A stretch of 64,000 bases of DNA from Streptomyces sp. NRRL WC-3626 (lineage in GTDB: Bacteria; Actinomycetota; Actinomycetes; Streptomycetales; Streptomycetaceae), in the NCBI RefSeq assembly GCF_000718785.1, contig NZ_JOCA01000001.1:62001-126000 (forward strand), written 5' to 3'. A model generated the notes under the pieces. It made no database searches, was not told the DNA's origin, and worked only from the letters and a program-made list of their open reading frames with translations. Both the position numbers and the translations under genes were made by a program. Position 1 is the first letter of the stretch, and every line of letters starts with the position of its first letter. Below, piece after piece: positions 36,329 to 43,987 of the stretch.

Positions 36329-36370
36329 GTTTTTATTCCCTGCGAACAATTCCACCTACCAGATTCACGT
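36322..36370. promoter_or_regulatory. Direct repeats GATTCACGT between pucR and the desaturase operon
   Basis: GATTCACGT occurs at 36322-36330 and again at 36362-36370, 40 bases (about four helical turns) apart. The intergenic stretch is AT-rich. The first copy overlaps the GTG start of the PucR gene. They are candidate binding sites for the PucR protein. Confidence 0.4.
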
Positions 36371-36415
36371 CCTACGGTCAGGACTTTACGCCCTGAGACG
36401 CAGCAAGCTGGACTC

Positions 36416-37471
36416 ATGACGAGCGCAGCCCTCCGCAGCAGGGCGTGGAAACTGCTGGAGATGGTCACGACGCCGCTGCTTCCGTCGGACTACCTCGACC
36501 TGGTCAGCCCACTGCGTGCGGGCGCCGACCTGCGTGGGCGCATCGAGTCCGTGCGACCCGAGACGGCTGACGCCGCGACTGTCGTGATCAGGCCCGGACG
36601 GAGCTGGCGCGGCCACACAGCCGGTCAGTACGTGCGGATCGGGGTCGACGTCGACGGGGTGCGCCTGTGGCGTGCCTACTCCATCACCTCGCCGACAGAC
36701 CGCCACGACGGCCGCGTCACGATCACCGTGAAGGCGATCCCGGACGGCAAGGTCAGCAACCACCTGGTCCGCAGGGCGAAACCGGGCACGCTGGTCCAGC
36801 TCGACCAGGCGACCGGTGACTTCGTGCTGCCGCAGGTCAAGCCCGACAAGGTGCTCTACCTGACGGCCGGCAGCGGCATCACGCCCGTGATGGGCATGCT
36901 GCGCGACGTCGAGTTCGACGACGTCGTCATGGTCCATTGCGCGCCACGGCCGCAAGACGTGATCTTCCGCAGCGAACTGCGCGATCTGGTCTCGGACAAG
37001 AAGCTGCGGCTCGCCGAGGTGCACACCGACACAGACGGCATGCTCGACATCGCCCGTCTCGGCGAACTCGTACCCGACTGGGCCGAGCGCGAGACCTGGG
37101 CCTGCGGGCCCGCGGGCCTGCTCGACGCCGCCGAAGAGCACTGGACCGAGCACGGCATCCCCGAGCGCCTGCACACCGAACGGTTCCGCCCCAGCGTCAT
37201 CGTCGCCGGCGACGGCGGCGAGGTCACGTTCAGCGTCACCGGCAAGGCCGTCGACGCGGATGGCGCCACGCCGCTGCTGGACGTCGGCGAGGAGGCCGGC
37301 GTGCTCATGCCCTCCGGGTGCCGCATGGGCATCTGCTTCGGCTGCCTCACGCCGCTCAAGGCGGGCGCCGTCCGCGACCTGCGTACCGGCGACATCACCG
37401 AGGCCGAGCCGGGCGTCCTCATCCAGACCTGTGTGTCCGCCGCGGCGGGCCCCTGCGACATCGAACGGTAG
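36416..37471 (+). CDS. Ferredoxin reductase with C-terminal 2Fe-2S ferredoxin domain (desaturase partner)
   Basis: The protein has 351 residues. The FAD domain has RAYSITSPTD (FAD-binding Arg). The NAD(P)H domain has YLTAGSGITPVMGML and ETWACGPAGLLDAA. The ferredoxin domain (about 265-351) has the Cys set in PSGCRMGICFGCLTPLKAG and IQTCVSAAAG. It transfers electrons from NAD(P)H to the desaturase encoded eight bases downstream. The same pairing is known for mycobacterial DesA3 and Rv3230c. ATG 36416 has only a weak ribosome site. Confidence 0.93.
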   Translation: MTSAALRSRAWKLLEMVTTPLLPSDYLDLVSPLRAGADLRGRIESVRPETADAATVVIRPGRSWRGHTAGQYVRIGVDVDGVRLWRAYSITSPTDRHDGRVTITVKAIPDGKVSNHLVRRAKPGTLVQLDQATGDFVLPQVKPDKVLYLTAGSGITPVMGMLRDVEFDDVVMVHCAPRPQDVIFRSELRDLVSDKKLRLAEVHTDTDGMLDIARLGELVPDWAERETWACGPAGLLDAAEEHWTEHGIPERLHTERFRPSVIVAGDGGEVTFSVTGKAVDADGATPLLDVGEEAGVLMPSGCRMGICFGCLTPLKAGAVRDLRTGDITEAEPGVLIQTCVSAAAGPCDIER

Positions 37472-37478
37472 GAGCACC

Positions 37479-38597
37479 TTGACCGCCATCGACCCCACCG
37501 CCCACCTGACCGCGGAGCAGATCGAGGAGCTCGGCCGCGAGTTGGACGCGATCCGCGACGAGGTGATCGCCGACCGCGGCGAGAAGGACGCCGCCTACAT
37601 CCGCAAGGTCATCTCGGCGCAGCGCAAGCTCGAGCTGGTCAGCAGGGGCGTGCTGCTGTTCTCACTCTTCCCGCCCGCGTGGGTGATCGGCACCGCCGGT
37701 CTGTCCGTGGCGAAGATCATGGACAACATGGAGATCGGCCACAACGTCCTGCACGGCCAGTGGGACTGGATGCGAGACCCTAAGATTCACTCCACCACCT
37801 GGGAATGGGATCACGTCTCGCCGGCCGACCAGTGGAAGCACTCGCACAACGAGCTGCACCACACGTATACCAACGTGATCGGCAAGGACAACGACCTCGG
37901 CTACGGCATCATGCGCGTCGACGAGGACCAGAAGTGGCACCCGTTCCACCTTGGCCAGCCGCTGTGGAACTTCATCAACGCCTGCTTCTTCGAGTACGGC
38001 ATCGCCGCGTACGACCTGGAGCTCGGCAAGAACCTGCACAAGCGCCGCCGCAAGAACCCGGAGTTCCGCGCGCGGGCCAAGGCAGTGGGCCGCAAGATCC
38101 GCAAGCAGGTGCTCAAGGACTACGTGATCCACCCGCTGCTGTCGGGCCCGTCGTTCCTTCCCACGCTCGCCGCCACGTTCACCGCCAACCTGGTCCGCAA
38201 CATCTGGTCCCACTCGGTGATCATGTGCGGACACTTCCCCGAAGGCGTGCAGGTCTTCGAGCGCCGGTCGATCAAGGGCGAGACGCGCGGCCAGTGGTAC
38301 CTGCGCCAGATGATGGGCTCGGCGAACATCAGCGGCAGCAGGGCCATGCACTTCATGACCGGCAACCTGTCGCATCAGATCGAGCACCACCTGTTCCCGG
38401 ACCTGCCGAGCAACCGGTACGCCGAGGTCGCGGTGAAGGTGCGCGCGCTGTTCGAGAAGTACGAGCTGGAGTACGTCACCGGACCGCTGCCCAAACAGGT
38501 GTTCTCCGCGTGGCGCAAGGTCTTCCGGCTCTCGCTGCCGAACAAGAAGCCCGAGGTCAAGACGCCGGACCGTGAGCAGGAGCTCGTCGCCGCCTGA
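37479..38597 (+). CDS. Membrane fatty-acid desaturase (DesA3-like) with TTG start
   Basis: The 372-residue integral-membrane di-iron desaturase has three His boxes: GHNVLHGQW, HSHNELHHTYTN and SHQIEHHLFPDLP. It has hydrophobic pairs at about 60-95 and 225-255. Most likely it is an acyl-CoA or lipid delta-9 desaturase that raises membrane fluidity. TTG 37479 is chosen because AGGAG lies five bases upstream and the next codons read TAIDPTAHLTAEQ. It is coupled to the reductase gene and adjacent to cold-shock genes. Confidence 0.93.
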   Translation: MTAIDPTAHLTAEQIEELGRELDAIRDEVIADRGEKDAAYIRKVISAQRKLELVSRGVLLFSLFPPAWVIGTAGLSVAKIMDNMEIGHNVLHGQWDWMRDPKIHSTTWEWDHVSPADQWKHSHNELHHTYTNVIGKDNDLGYGIMRVDEDQKWHPFHLGQPLWNFINACFFEYGIAAYDLELGKNLHKRRRKNPEFRARAKAVGRKIRKQVLKDYVIHPLLSGPSFLPTLAATFTANLVRNIWSHSVIMCGHFPEGVQVFERRSIKGETRGQWYLRQMMGSANISGSRAMHFMTGNLSHQIEHHLFPDLPSNRYAEVAVKVRALFEKYELEYVTGPLPKQVFSAWRKVFRLSLPNKKPEVKTPDREQELVAA

Positions 38598-38605
38598 TTG
38601 TTCAA

Positions 38606-38635
38606 GCGCCTGGCTCACGAACCCGAGTCAGGCGC
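38606..38635. terminator. Hairpin terminator between desaturase and SNase-like gene
   Basis: GCGCCTGGCTC (38606-38616) pairs with GAGTCAGGCGC (38625-38635), 11 pairs including one G-U, loop ACGAACCC. It starts nine bases after the desaturase stop, between convergent genes. Confidence 0.7.
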
Positions 38636-38693
38636 CCTTGTCCGCAGGCTCCAGCATCGCCCCGCACTCGACGTGATGCGTCATCGCACGGGC

Positions 38694-39569
38694 TCAGTCG
38701 TCGAAGACGATGTCCTCGATGTCGTGGGTCCAGCGGACCTTGCTGTCGTTGACCTCGATGATGAGGTCGAGGCCGGTGCTGGTGTGCCCGGTGGAAAGGA
38801 TGGTGAACGTGTCGGCCTTGCGACGCAGGAACACCACGAAACCGCCGAGGTCGGGGTCTCCGTCGTTCAGCAGCACGTACTCGCCGAGCCGCCGGTAGAA
38901 CTTGGGCAGGATGACGTCCTTGCTGACCTCCGGAGGGCCCACGACCACCGTGGGCTTCTGAGTCTTGTCGAGCGGCCACAGACCCTCGCCGTCGGCCTGG
39001 GCCTTGTGCGCGGTCGCGGTCATGTCGTTGCGCAGGTCGGGGAAGAGGGACCGGTAGAAGGTCGGATAGACGAAGCCCTTGGCGAGCAGCTTGTGGTTGA
39101 CGGTCTCGTGCAGCATGGCCGGCGTGAAGAAGACGTTGCCGTCGGCATCGGCGTCGGGTCCTGCTCCGGGCCCGGTGAAGGCGATGCAGCGGCCGAGCGG
39201 GTCACCGCCGCGGGTCAGGACGTATCCGCGGACGGCGGCGGGGTTGGTGGGGGCCTTGACCTTCCCGCTCGGAGTGCGCTGTACGGGGTCGAACCCGAGG
39301 AGGCGCAGCAGTTCGGCGGCCGCCCCTTCGGCCTGCGCCTTGGGCTGGTGAAGCACGCCCCCGCCGACGAAGGGGGGATCGAAGTGCGTCTCCAGGGCGT
39401 CGATGCCCTCCAGGCGCAGATTGGCTCCGCCGGGGCCGTGGATCTGAAGGGGAACCGGGCCGGGGATCGTGTCCCATACCGCCGGGTCGTCCGGGTAGAA
39501 CCGGACCGTGTCCCCGTCGGGGCTCGTCCCCACGATCCGGAATTCGCCTTGGATGCGGGTGTACGGCAT
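38694..39569 (-). CDS. Staphylococcal-nuclease-like protein
   Basis: The 291-residue protein has no signal peptide. SNase-fold motifs are in order: GTSPDGDTVRFYPDD (metal Asp pair), NLRLEGIDALETHFD (Arg, Asp, Glu) and DPLGRCIAFTG (the phosphate-contacting Arg), then LLAKGFVYPTFY. The extra C-terminal 100 residues (PKFYRRLGEYVLLNDGDP, GLDLIIEVNDSKVRWTHD) are unassigned. It may cleave nucleic acid inside the cell. GAGGAGG lies seven bases before ATG 39569. Confidence 0.8.
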   Translation of the reverse strand: MPYTRIQGEFRIVGTSPDGDTVRFYPDDPAVWDTIPGPVPLQIHGPGGANLRLEGIDALETHFDPPFVGGGVLHQPKAQAEGAAAELLRLLGFDPVQRTPSGKVKAPTNPAAVRGYVLTRGGDPLGRCIAFTGPGAGPDADADGNVFFTPAMLHETVNHKLLAKGFVYPTFYRSLFPDLRNDMTATAHKAQADGEGLWPLDKTQKPTVVVGPPEVSKDVILPKFYRRLGEYVLLNDGDPDLGGFVVFLRRKADTFTILSTGHTSTGLDLIIEVNDSKVRWTHDIEDIVFDD

Positions 39570-39663
39570 GAGGGGGCCTCCTCACGGACGCCTGGTAGCG
39601 GCCGGAAATGCGCGGACGGACGCCGCACGGCCACTCCTCACTATGCGCCCGCGGCGCCCGGGG

Positions 39664-39885
39664 GTCCTGTTGGCGGTTCAACGTCTGCGAAGGGAGACGT
39701 TGGTATCGGCCTCCACTGTGTCATCCACTGGTCCGGGTGGCGGCCCTGACGGTTGTTCATGAGCTCGGCGGACGCGCGGACATGGTGGGCTGTGTGGCCG
39801 AGGGCGGGGCAGCGGGCCAGGATCTCCTTGAGCTGCGGTGCCTGGTCGTCGGTGAGACGGTCGGCATGGCGGGTGAGCCAGTGAT
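39664..39885 (-). mobile_element. ISL3-family transposase remnant
   Basis: The minus strand reads HWLTRHADRLTDDQAPQLKE, ILARCPALGHTAHHVRASAE, LMNNRQGRHPDQWM. This corresponds to the segment between the catalytic residues and the C-terminus of ISL3 transposases (LTRHPDRLT...L...CPEL...HVRAFAE is typical). Only about 70 residues remain and there is no DDE core. It is joined at about 39880 to an IS630 fragment on the other strand. Confidence 0.65.
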
Positions 39886-40105
39886 GCTGCTGGCCCCGGC
39901 CGGCGGGAACCGGGTGCCGCTGATCGCCCAGCTGGTGCAGGCCGACGAGGACACCGTCCGGGGCGTCATCCACCGGTTCAACGAGATCTGCCCGGCCTGC
40001 CTGGACCTTCGGTGGGCGGGAGGCCGTCCCCGCCTGCTCAGCACCGACGACGAGGACTTCGTCATCCAGGCGGCCACCGCCCGACCCGCCGGTCACCGCG
40101 CACAC
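39880..40105 (+). mobile_element. IS630-family transposase remnant (HTH region)
   Basis: The plus strand reads GGNRVPLIAQLVQADEDTVR, GVIHRFNEICPACLDLRWAG, GRPRLLSTDDEDFVIQAATA, RPAG. This is the N-terminal HTH and linker of IS630 transposases (ARLVQADEDTVRDVIHRFNE, WAGGRPRLLS are typical). It stops matching after RPA, and the catalytic domain is absent. It lies against the 3' end of the GNAT gene. Confidence 0.75.
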
Positions 40106-40108
40106 TGG

Positions 40109-40663
40109 TCAGCCCGCGGCGTCCAGCGACCCCTGCAAGCCGGCCACCGGTGCCCCGCCAACCGGCACACCACGTCGTCCCGGAAGAATGCGGAACTCGA
40201 ATGCGGGACGGTCCCACGGCACAGCGGGCGGGTTCGCGAACGCGGTCCCGGTCCGCACCGCACCCACGCGGTGGTAGAAGTCCTCGGCGGGAACATGCGA
40301 CACGACCTTGACACGTTCGAGCCCGGCGGAACGGGCCTCGGACTGCATATGCGCCACGAGCAGCCGTCCGATACCCCGCCCTTGCACGTCGTCGGCAACG
40401 AACAGCAGGTCGAGCTCCGGTGGAGCGAGGACGAGCGAGTAGAACCCGAGGACCCGGCCTCCATGCTCGTCGGCACCGACGGCCACAAAGACCCGGTGGG
40501 CCTCGATGTAATCAGAACCGACCCGGTAGCCCGCAACCGCGGCTCCGTACTTGCCCTCATAGGCGCCTGAGCCACGCACGAGCCGCGTGAGCCGTTTGGC
40601 ATCCCGCGCGACGGCCCTCCGTATCGTGATCGGCCGACCGATCGGGGAAGTGCGTGAACTCAT
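40109..40663 (-). CDS. GNAT N-acetyltransferase with IS-derived tail
   Basis: The protein has 184 residues; ATG 40663 gives MSSRTSPIGRPITIRRAVAR. The acetyl-CoA loop is in VADDVQGRGIGRLLVAHMQS (Q/R-x-x-G-x-G). Downstream are LERVKVVSHVPAEDFYHRVG and the usual end WDRPAFEFRI. About 24 further residues (PGRRGVPVGGAPVAGLQGS...) extend to the edge of the IS630 remnant and look acquired. The substrate is unknown. The longer frame to 40816 was rejected as it overlaps the riboswitch-side intergenic DNA without a ribosome site. Confidence 0.85.
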   Translation of the reverse strand: MSSRTSPIGRPITIRRAVARDAKRLTRLVRGSGAYEGKYGAAVAGYRVGSDYIEAHRVFVAVGADEHGGRVLGFYSLVLAPPELDLLFVADDVQGRGIGRLLVAHMQSEARSAGLERVKVVSHVPAEDFYHRVGAVRTGTAFANPPAVPWDRPAFEFRILPGRRGVPVGGAPVAGLQGSLDAAG

Positions 40664-40914
40664 CGGGAGAGTATCTCGCACCGGGGAGTGCCTTCCTGCG
40701 GCGGGTCTGTCCTTCGCCTGGTACCGCGGTGCTGCGTCCTGCCCGGCCTGAGCCCGTTGGAACACGGAAAGGGCCTCGCCGCCGGGCACCTCCACATCTC
40801 CTGGTGCTTCGAGCATCCTTGGGATCGGGAGGCGATCCCAAGGGCTGTCCGGGGGCGGAGTGGGGGCCGGCCGGCCCGAGGTTGCGGCAGCCGTTCGTTC
40901 CCGCGGTCCCGGAA

Positions 40915-41105
40915 ACGTAGGATCGTCGGGTCATCGCCGCGACGGGAGACAGGAAGCCGGTGTGAGTCCGGCACGGTCCCGCCACTGTGACCGGGGAGCG
41001 CTCCTCCGACATGCCACTGCGCGTCGCGCGGGAAGGCGGAGGGAACGCGGATCCGGGAGTCAGGACACTGGTCCGTCGCGGGCCCGATCCGAGGAGCGCG
41101 GACTC
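40915..41105 (+). ncRNA. Cobalamin (B12) riboswitch
   Basis: Conserved elements appear in order: AGGAAGCCGGTGTGAGTCCG (40951-40970) and GCACGGTCCCGCCACTGTGA for the core, a second ATGCCACTG and GGGAAGGCG in the peripheral arm, and the B12 box AGTCAGGACACTGGTCC at 41058-41074. About 45 bases later an AGGAGG leads to GTG 41119, consistent with translational control. The downstream genes encode a BtuFCD-type importer, the expected target. The boundaries are approximate. Confidence 0.92.
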
Positions 41106-41118
41106 CAGGAGGCCTCAC

Positions 41119-42129
41119 GTGTCCCTGTTCACCCCTGCCCGCATACGCGGGTTCCTTCGTGCCACGGCCGTTTCGGTCGTGCTGCTGACGGTCGGCTGCG
41201 GTTCGGCCGACACGGGCGGCGGCGACGCGAAGAGCACCGCCGCCGCCCCCGCCGGCTTCCCCGTCACCGTCGACAACTGCGGTGTGAGGACGACGTACGA
41301 CAGGCCGCCGTCACGGGTGGTCACCATCCATCAGCACCCGGCCGAACTCCTGCTCGCTCTCGAGCTCGAGGACCGTATGGTCGGTACGGCCTTTCCCGAC
41401 TCCGCCGTTCTGCCCGAGCTGCGCGAGAAGTACGAGGCGGTCCCCGAACTCGCCGAGCGGGAACCGTCGTTCGAGAAGATCCTGGACGCCGGGCCCGATC
41501 TCGTCTACGGCGGTTACGGCAGCGCCTTCGCCGAGACCGAGGGACGTTCCCGCGAGGCGTTCGCCGGCGCGGGCATCGACACCTACCTCAACCGTGAGTA
41601 CTGCGGGAAGAAGCGGGTGACGATGAAGGACACGTACGACGAGATCCGCACCATCGGCAGGATCTTCGGCGTCCAGGAGCGCGCCGACCGGCTGGTCGAC
41701 GACCTCGAGGGGCGTGTCGGGGCGGCCACCGGCAAGGTCGCGGGCGAGCCCGGGGTGTCCGTCTTCGTCTACGACAGCGGCGACAAGAGCGCCTTCACCG
41801 CGGGCGGCAAGAGCCTGGGCACCGAGCTGATCCGGCTGGCCGGCGGTGAGAACGTCTTCGCCGGCCTCGACGACGTCTTCGGCGACGTCTCCTGGGAGCA
41901 GGTCGTCGAGCGCAGGCCCGAGGTCATCGCCATCTACGACTACGCCGGTGCCGGAAGCGTCGAGGAGAAGAAGGAGTTCCTGCTCTCCCAGCCCGCGCTC
42001 GCCGACGTACCCGCCGTCAGGAACAAGCGGTTCGTCGTACTGCCGCTGACCGCCACCCTCGTCGGCATCCGCTCCGCCTACGCCGTCGAGGACCTGGCGC
42101 GCGGGCTGCACCCCGAGAGCTTCCGGTGA
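41119..42129 (+). CDS. btuF: Cobalamin/corrinoid ABC transporter substrate-binding lipoprotein
   Basis: The protein has 336 residues. The N-terminal signal ends in a lipobox-like VVLLTVGCGS (Cys about residue 27). The Fe/B12-type periplasmic-binding fold is shown by RPPSRVVTIHQHPAELLLAL, ILDAGPDLVYGGYGSAF and GRSREAFAGAGIDTYL. The start GTG 41119 follows AGGAGG by six bases at the end of the riboswitch. It captures corrinoids (or metal chelates) outside the membrane. Its stop overlaps the permease GTG. The riboswitch is what favours B12 over siderophores. Confidence 0.88.
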   Translation: MSLFTPARIRGFLRATAVSVVLLTVGCGSADTGGGDAKSTAAAPAGFPVTVDNCGVRTTYDRPPSRVVTIHQHPAELLLALELEDRMVGTAFPDSAVLPELREKYEAVPELAEREPSFEKILDAGPDLVYGGYGSAFAETEGRSREAFAGAGIDTYLNREYCGKKRVTMKDTYDEIRTIGRIFGVQERADRLVDDLEGRVGAATGKVAGEPGVSVFVYDSGDKSAFTAGGKSLGTELIRLAGGENVFAGLDDVFGDVSWEQVVERRPEVIAIYDYAGAGSVEEKKEFLLSQPALADVPAVRNKRFVVLPLTATLVGIRSAYAVEDLARGLHPESFR

Positions 42130-43196
42130 GCCCAGCCCCCGTCGTGCGGGCCGGCCGTACGCGGTCGGCCGCCACGCTGCTCGTCCTCACCGTCCTGCTG
42201 CTCGTCTCCGTCACGGCGGGGCTCGCGATCGGTTCCGTCCGGGTGCCGCCCGGCCAGGTGTGGGGCATCGTCACGCACGCGCTGGGAGCCGGCTGGCAGG
42301 AGCCGGACTGGTCGCGGGCGCGGGAGACCATCGTGCTGGACGTACGGGCGCCGCGGGTGCTGCTCGGCGCGGTCACCGGGGCCGGTCTGGCGGTGATCGG
42401 TACCGCGTTGCAGGCCCTGGTCCGCAATCCGCTCGCCGAGCCCTATCTGCTGGGCGTCTCCTCGGGGGCGTCCCTCGGCGCGGTCTCCGTGATCGTGTTC
42501 GGGGTCACCCTCTTCGGGCCGGTGTCGCTGTCGGTGGCCGCGTTCGTGGGCGCCCTGGGCGCGCTGCTGCTCGTGTACGCCACCGCCCGTACCGGCGGAC
42601 GCATCACCTCGTCACGGCTCGTGCTGTCGGGGGTGGCGGTCGCCGCGGTGCTCACCGCCGTACTCGACCTGCTGCTGCTCACCACCGACCGGGGCAACGA
42701 GGCCCGCGCGGTCCTCGCCTGGACCCTCGGCGGCCTCGGCGGAGTCGCGTGGGGCATGCTGTGGCTGCCGGGCCTGGCGCTGCTGTTCGGCATCGGTGTG
42801 CTGACCGCGCAGGCCCGCAATCTCAATCTGCTGCTGGCCGGTGAGGAGGCGGCCACCACGATGGGGCTGGACGTGGCCCGGTTCCGCGCCCGGCTGTTCG
42901 TCGTGGTCTCCCTCGTCACGGGCGTGCTGGTCGCGGCGGCCGGACCGATCGGCTTCGTCGGCCTGATGATGCCGCACATCGTGCGCCTGTTCGTCGGCGG
43001 CGACCACCGCCGGGTCCTGCCGACGGCGGCACTCGGCGGCGCGGTGTTCCTCGTCTGGGCCGACATCGCCGCACGGACGGTCGCCGCGCCGACGGAGATA
43101 CCCGTCGGCGTTCTCACGGCCCTGTGCGGCGGGCCGTTCTTCCTGTGGCTGATGCGCCGGGACGCCCGGCGCGGCACCGACCGAGGAGTGGCATGA
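42126..43196 (+). CDS. btuC: FecCD/BtuC-type ABC permease
   Basis: The 356-residue protein has about ten membrane helices. Signatures: RAPRVLLGAVTGAGLAVIGT, ALQALVRNPLAEPYLLGVSS, GASLGAVSVI, and GPIGFVGLMMPHIVRLFVGG, the coupling region to the ATPase. GTG 42126 overlaps the preceding stop (GTGA). It forms the channel of the importer. It is the second gene under the cobalamin riboswitch. Confidence 0.9.
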   Translation: MSPAPVVRAGRTRSAATLLVLTVLLLVSVTAGLAIGSVRVPPGQVWGIVTHALGAGWQEPDWSRARETIVLDVRAPRVLLGAVTGAGLAVIGTALQALVRNPLAEPYLLGVSSGASLGAVSVIVFGVTLFGPVSLSVAAFVGALGALLLVYATARTGGRITSSRLVLSGVAVAAVLTAVLDLLLLTTDRGNEARAVLAWTLGGLGGVAWGMLWLPGLALLFGIGVLTAQARNLNLLLAGEEAATTMGLDVARFRARLFVVVSLVTGVLVAAAGPIGFVGLMMPHIVRLFVGGDHRRVLPTAALGGAVFLVWADIAARTVAAPTEIPVGVLTALCGGPFFLWLMRRDARRGTDRGVA

Positions 43197-43969
43197 CCGC
43201 GACCGAACTGAGCGTCGAAGCGGTCACGCTCACCGCCGGGACCCGTCATCTGGTGCGCGAGGTCTCGCTGACCGCCCGCGCGGGCGAGACCATCGGGCTC
43301 GTGGGCCCCAACGGCAGTGGCAAGTCCAGCCTTCTGCGTGCCGTCTACCGCGTTCTGCGACCTGATGCCGGTCGGGTCCGGGTCGACGGGGGCGACGCCT
43401 GGGCGCTGCCGGTGCGGCAACTGGCCCGTACCGTGGCGGCGGTGGTGCAGGACTCGGCTGCCGACTTCGACCTCGCCGTGCGCGAGGTCGTCGCGATGGG
43501 CCGCACCCCCCACAAGCGGTTCCTCGCCGGTGACACCCCCGAGGACGGCGACATCGTCGACTCCGCGCTGCTGGCGGTCGACGCCGTGCAGCTGGCCGAC
43601 CGCCCGTTCGACCGGCTCTCCGGCGGCGAGCGCCAGCGCGTCCTCATCGCGCGCGCCCTCGCCCAGCAGCCGGCCCTCCTCGTCCTCGACGAGCCCACGA
43701 ACCATCTCGACATCCGGCATCAGCTGTCGGTGCTCGACACCCTGCGCCGGCTGCCCGCCACGGTGCTGCTCGCCCTGCACGACCTCAACCTGGCCGCCTA
43801 CTACTGCGACCGCCTCTACGTCCTGCACGGCGGCGAGATCATGGCGTCGGGACCGCCCGCCGAGGTGCTGACGCCCCGCTTGCTGGCGGAGGTCTACGGG
43901 GTGGCGGCGGAGGTCGCCACCCATCCGCGTACGGGCGCCCCGCAGGTGACGTTCCTCCCGGACGGCTGA
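43193..43969 (+). CDS. btuD: BtuD/FecE-type ABC ATPase
   Basis: The protein has 258 residues. Walker A is GPNGSGKSS, signature RLSGGERQRVLIARAL, Walker B LLVLDEPTNHLDI, H-loop LLALHDLNLAAYY. ATG 43193 overlaps the permease stop (ATGA). It powers the corrinoid importer. The gene ends 18 bases before the convergent SWIM-protein stop. Confidence 0.92.
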   Translation: MTATELSVEAVTLTAGTRHLVREVSLTARAGETIGLVGPNGSGKSSLLRAVYRVLRPDAGRVRVDGGDAWALPVRQLARTVAAVVQDSAADFDLAVREVVAMGRTPHKRFLAGDTPEDGDIVDSALLAVDAVQLADRPFDRLSGGERQRVLIARALAQQPALLVLDEPTNHLDIRHQLSVLDTLRRLPATVLLALHDLNLAAYYCDRLYVLHGGEIMASGPPAEVLTPRLLAEVYGVAAEVATHPRTGAPQVTFLPDG

Positions 43970-43987
43970 GGGATCCGCTCCCGGGGC

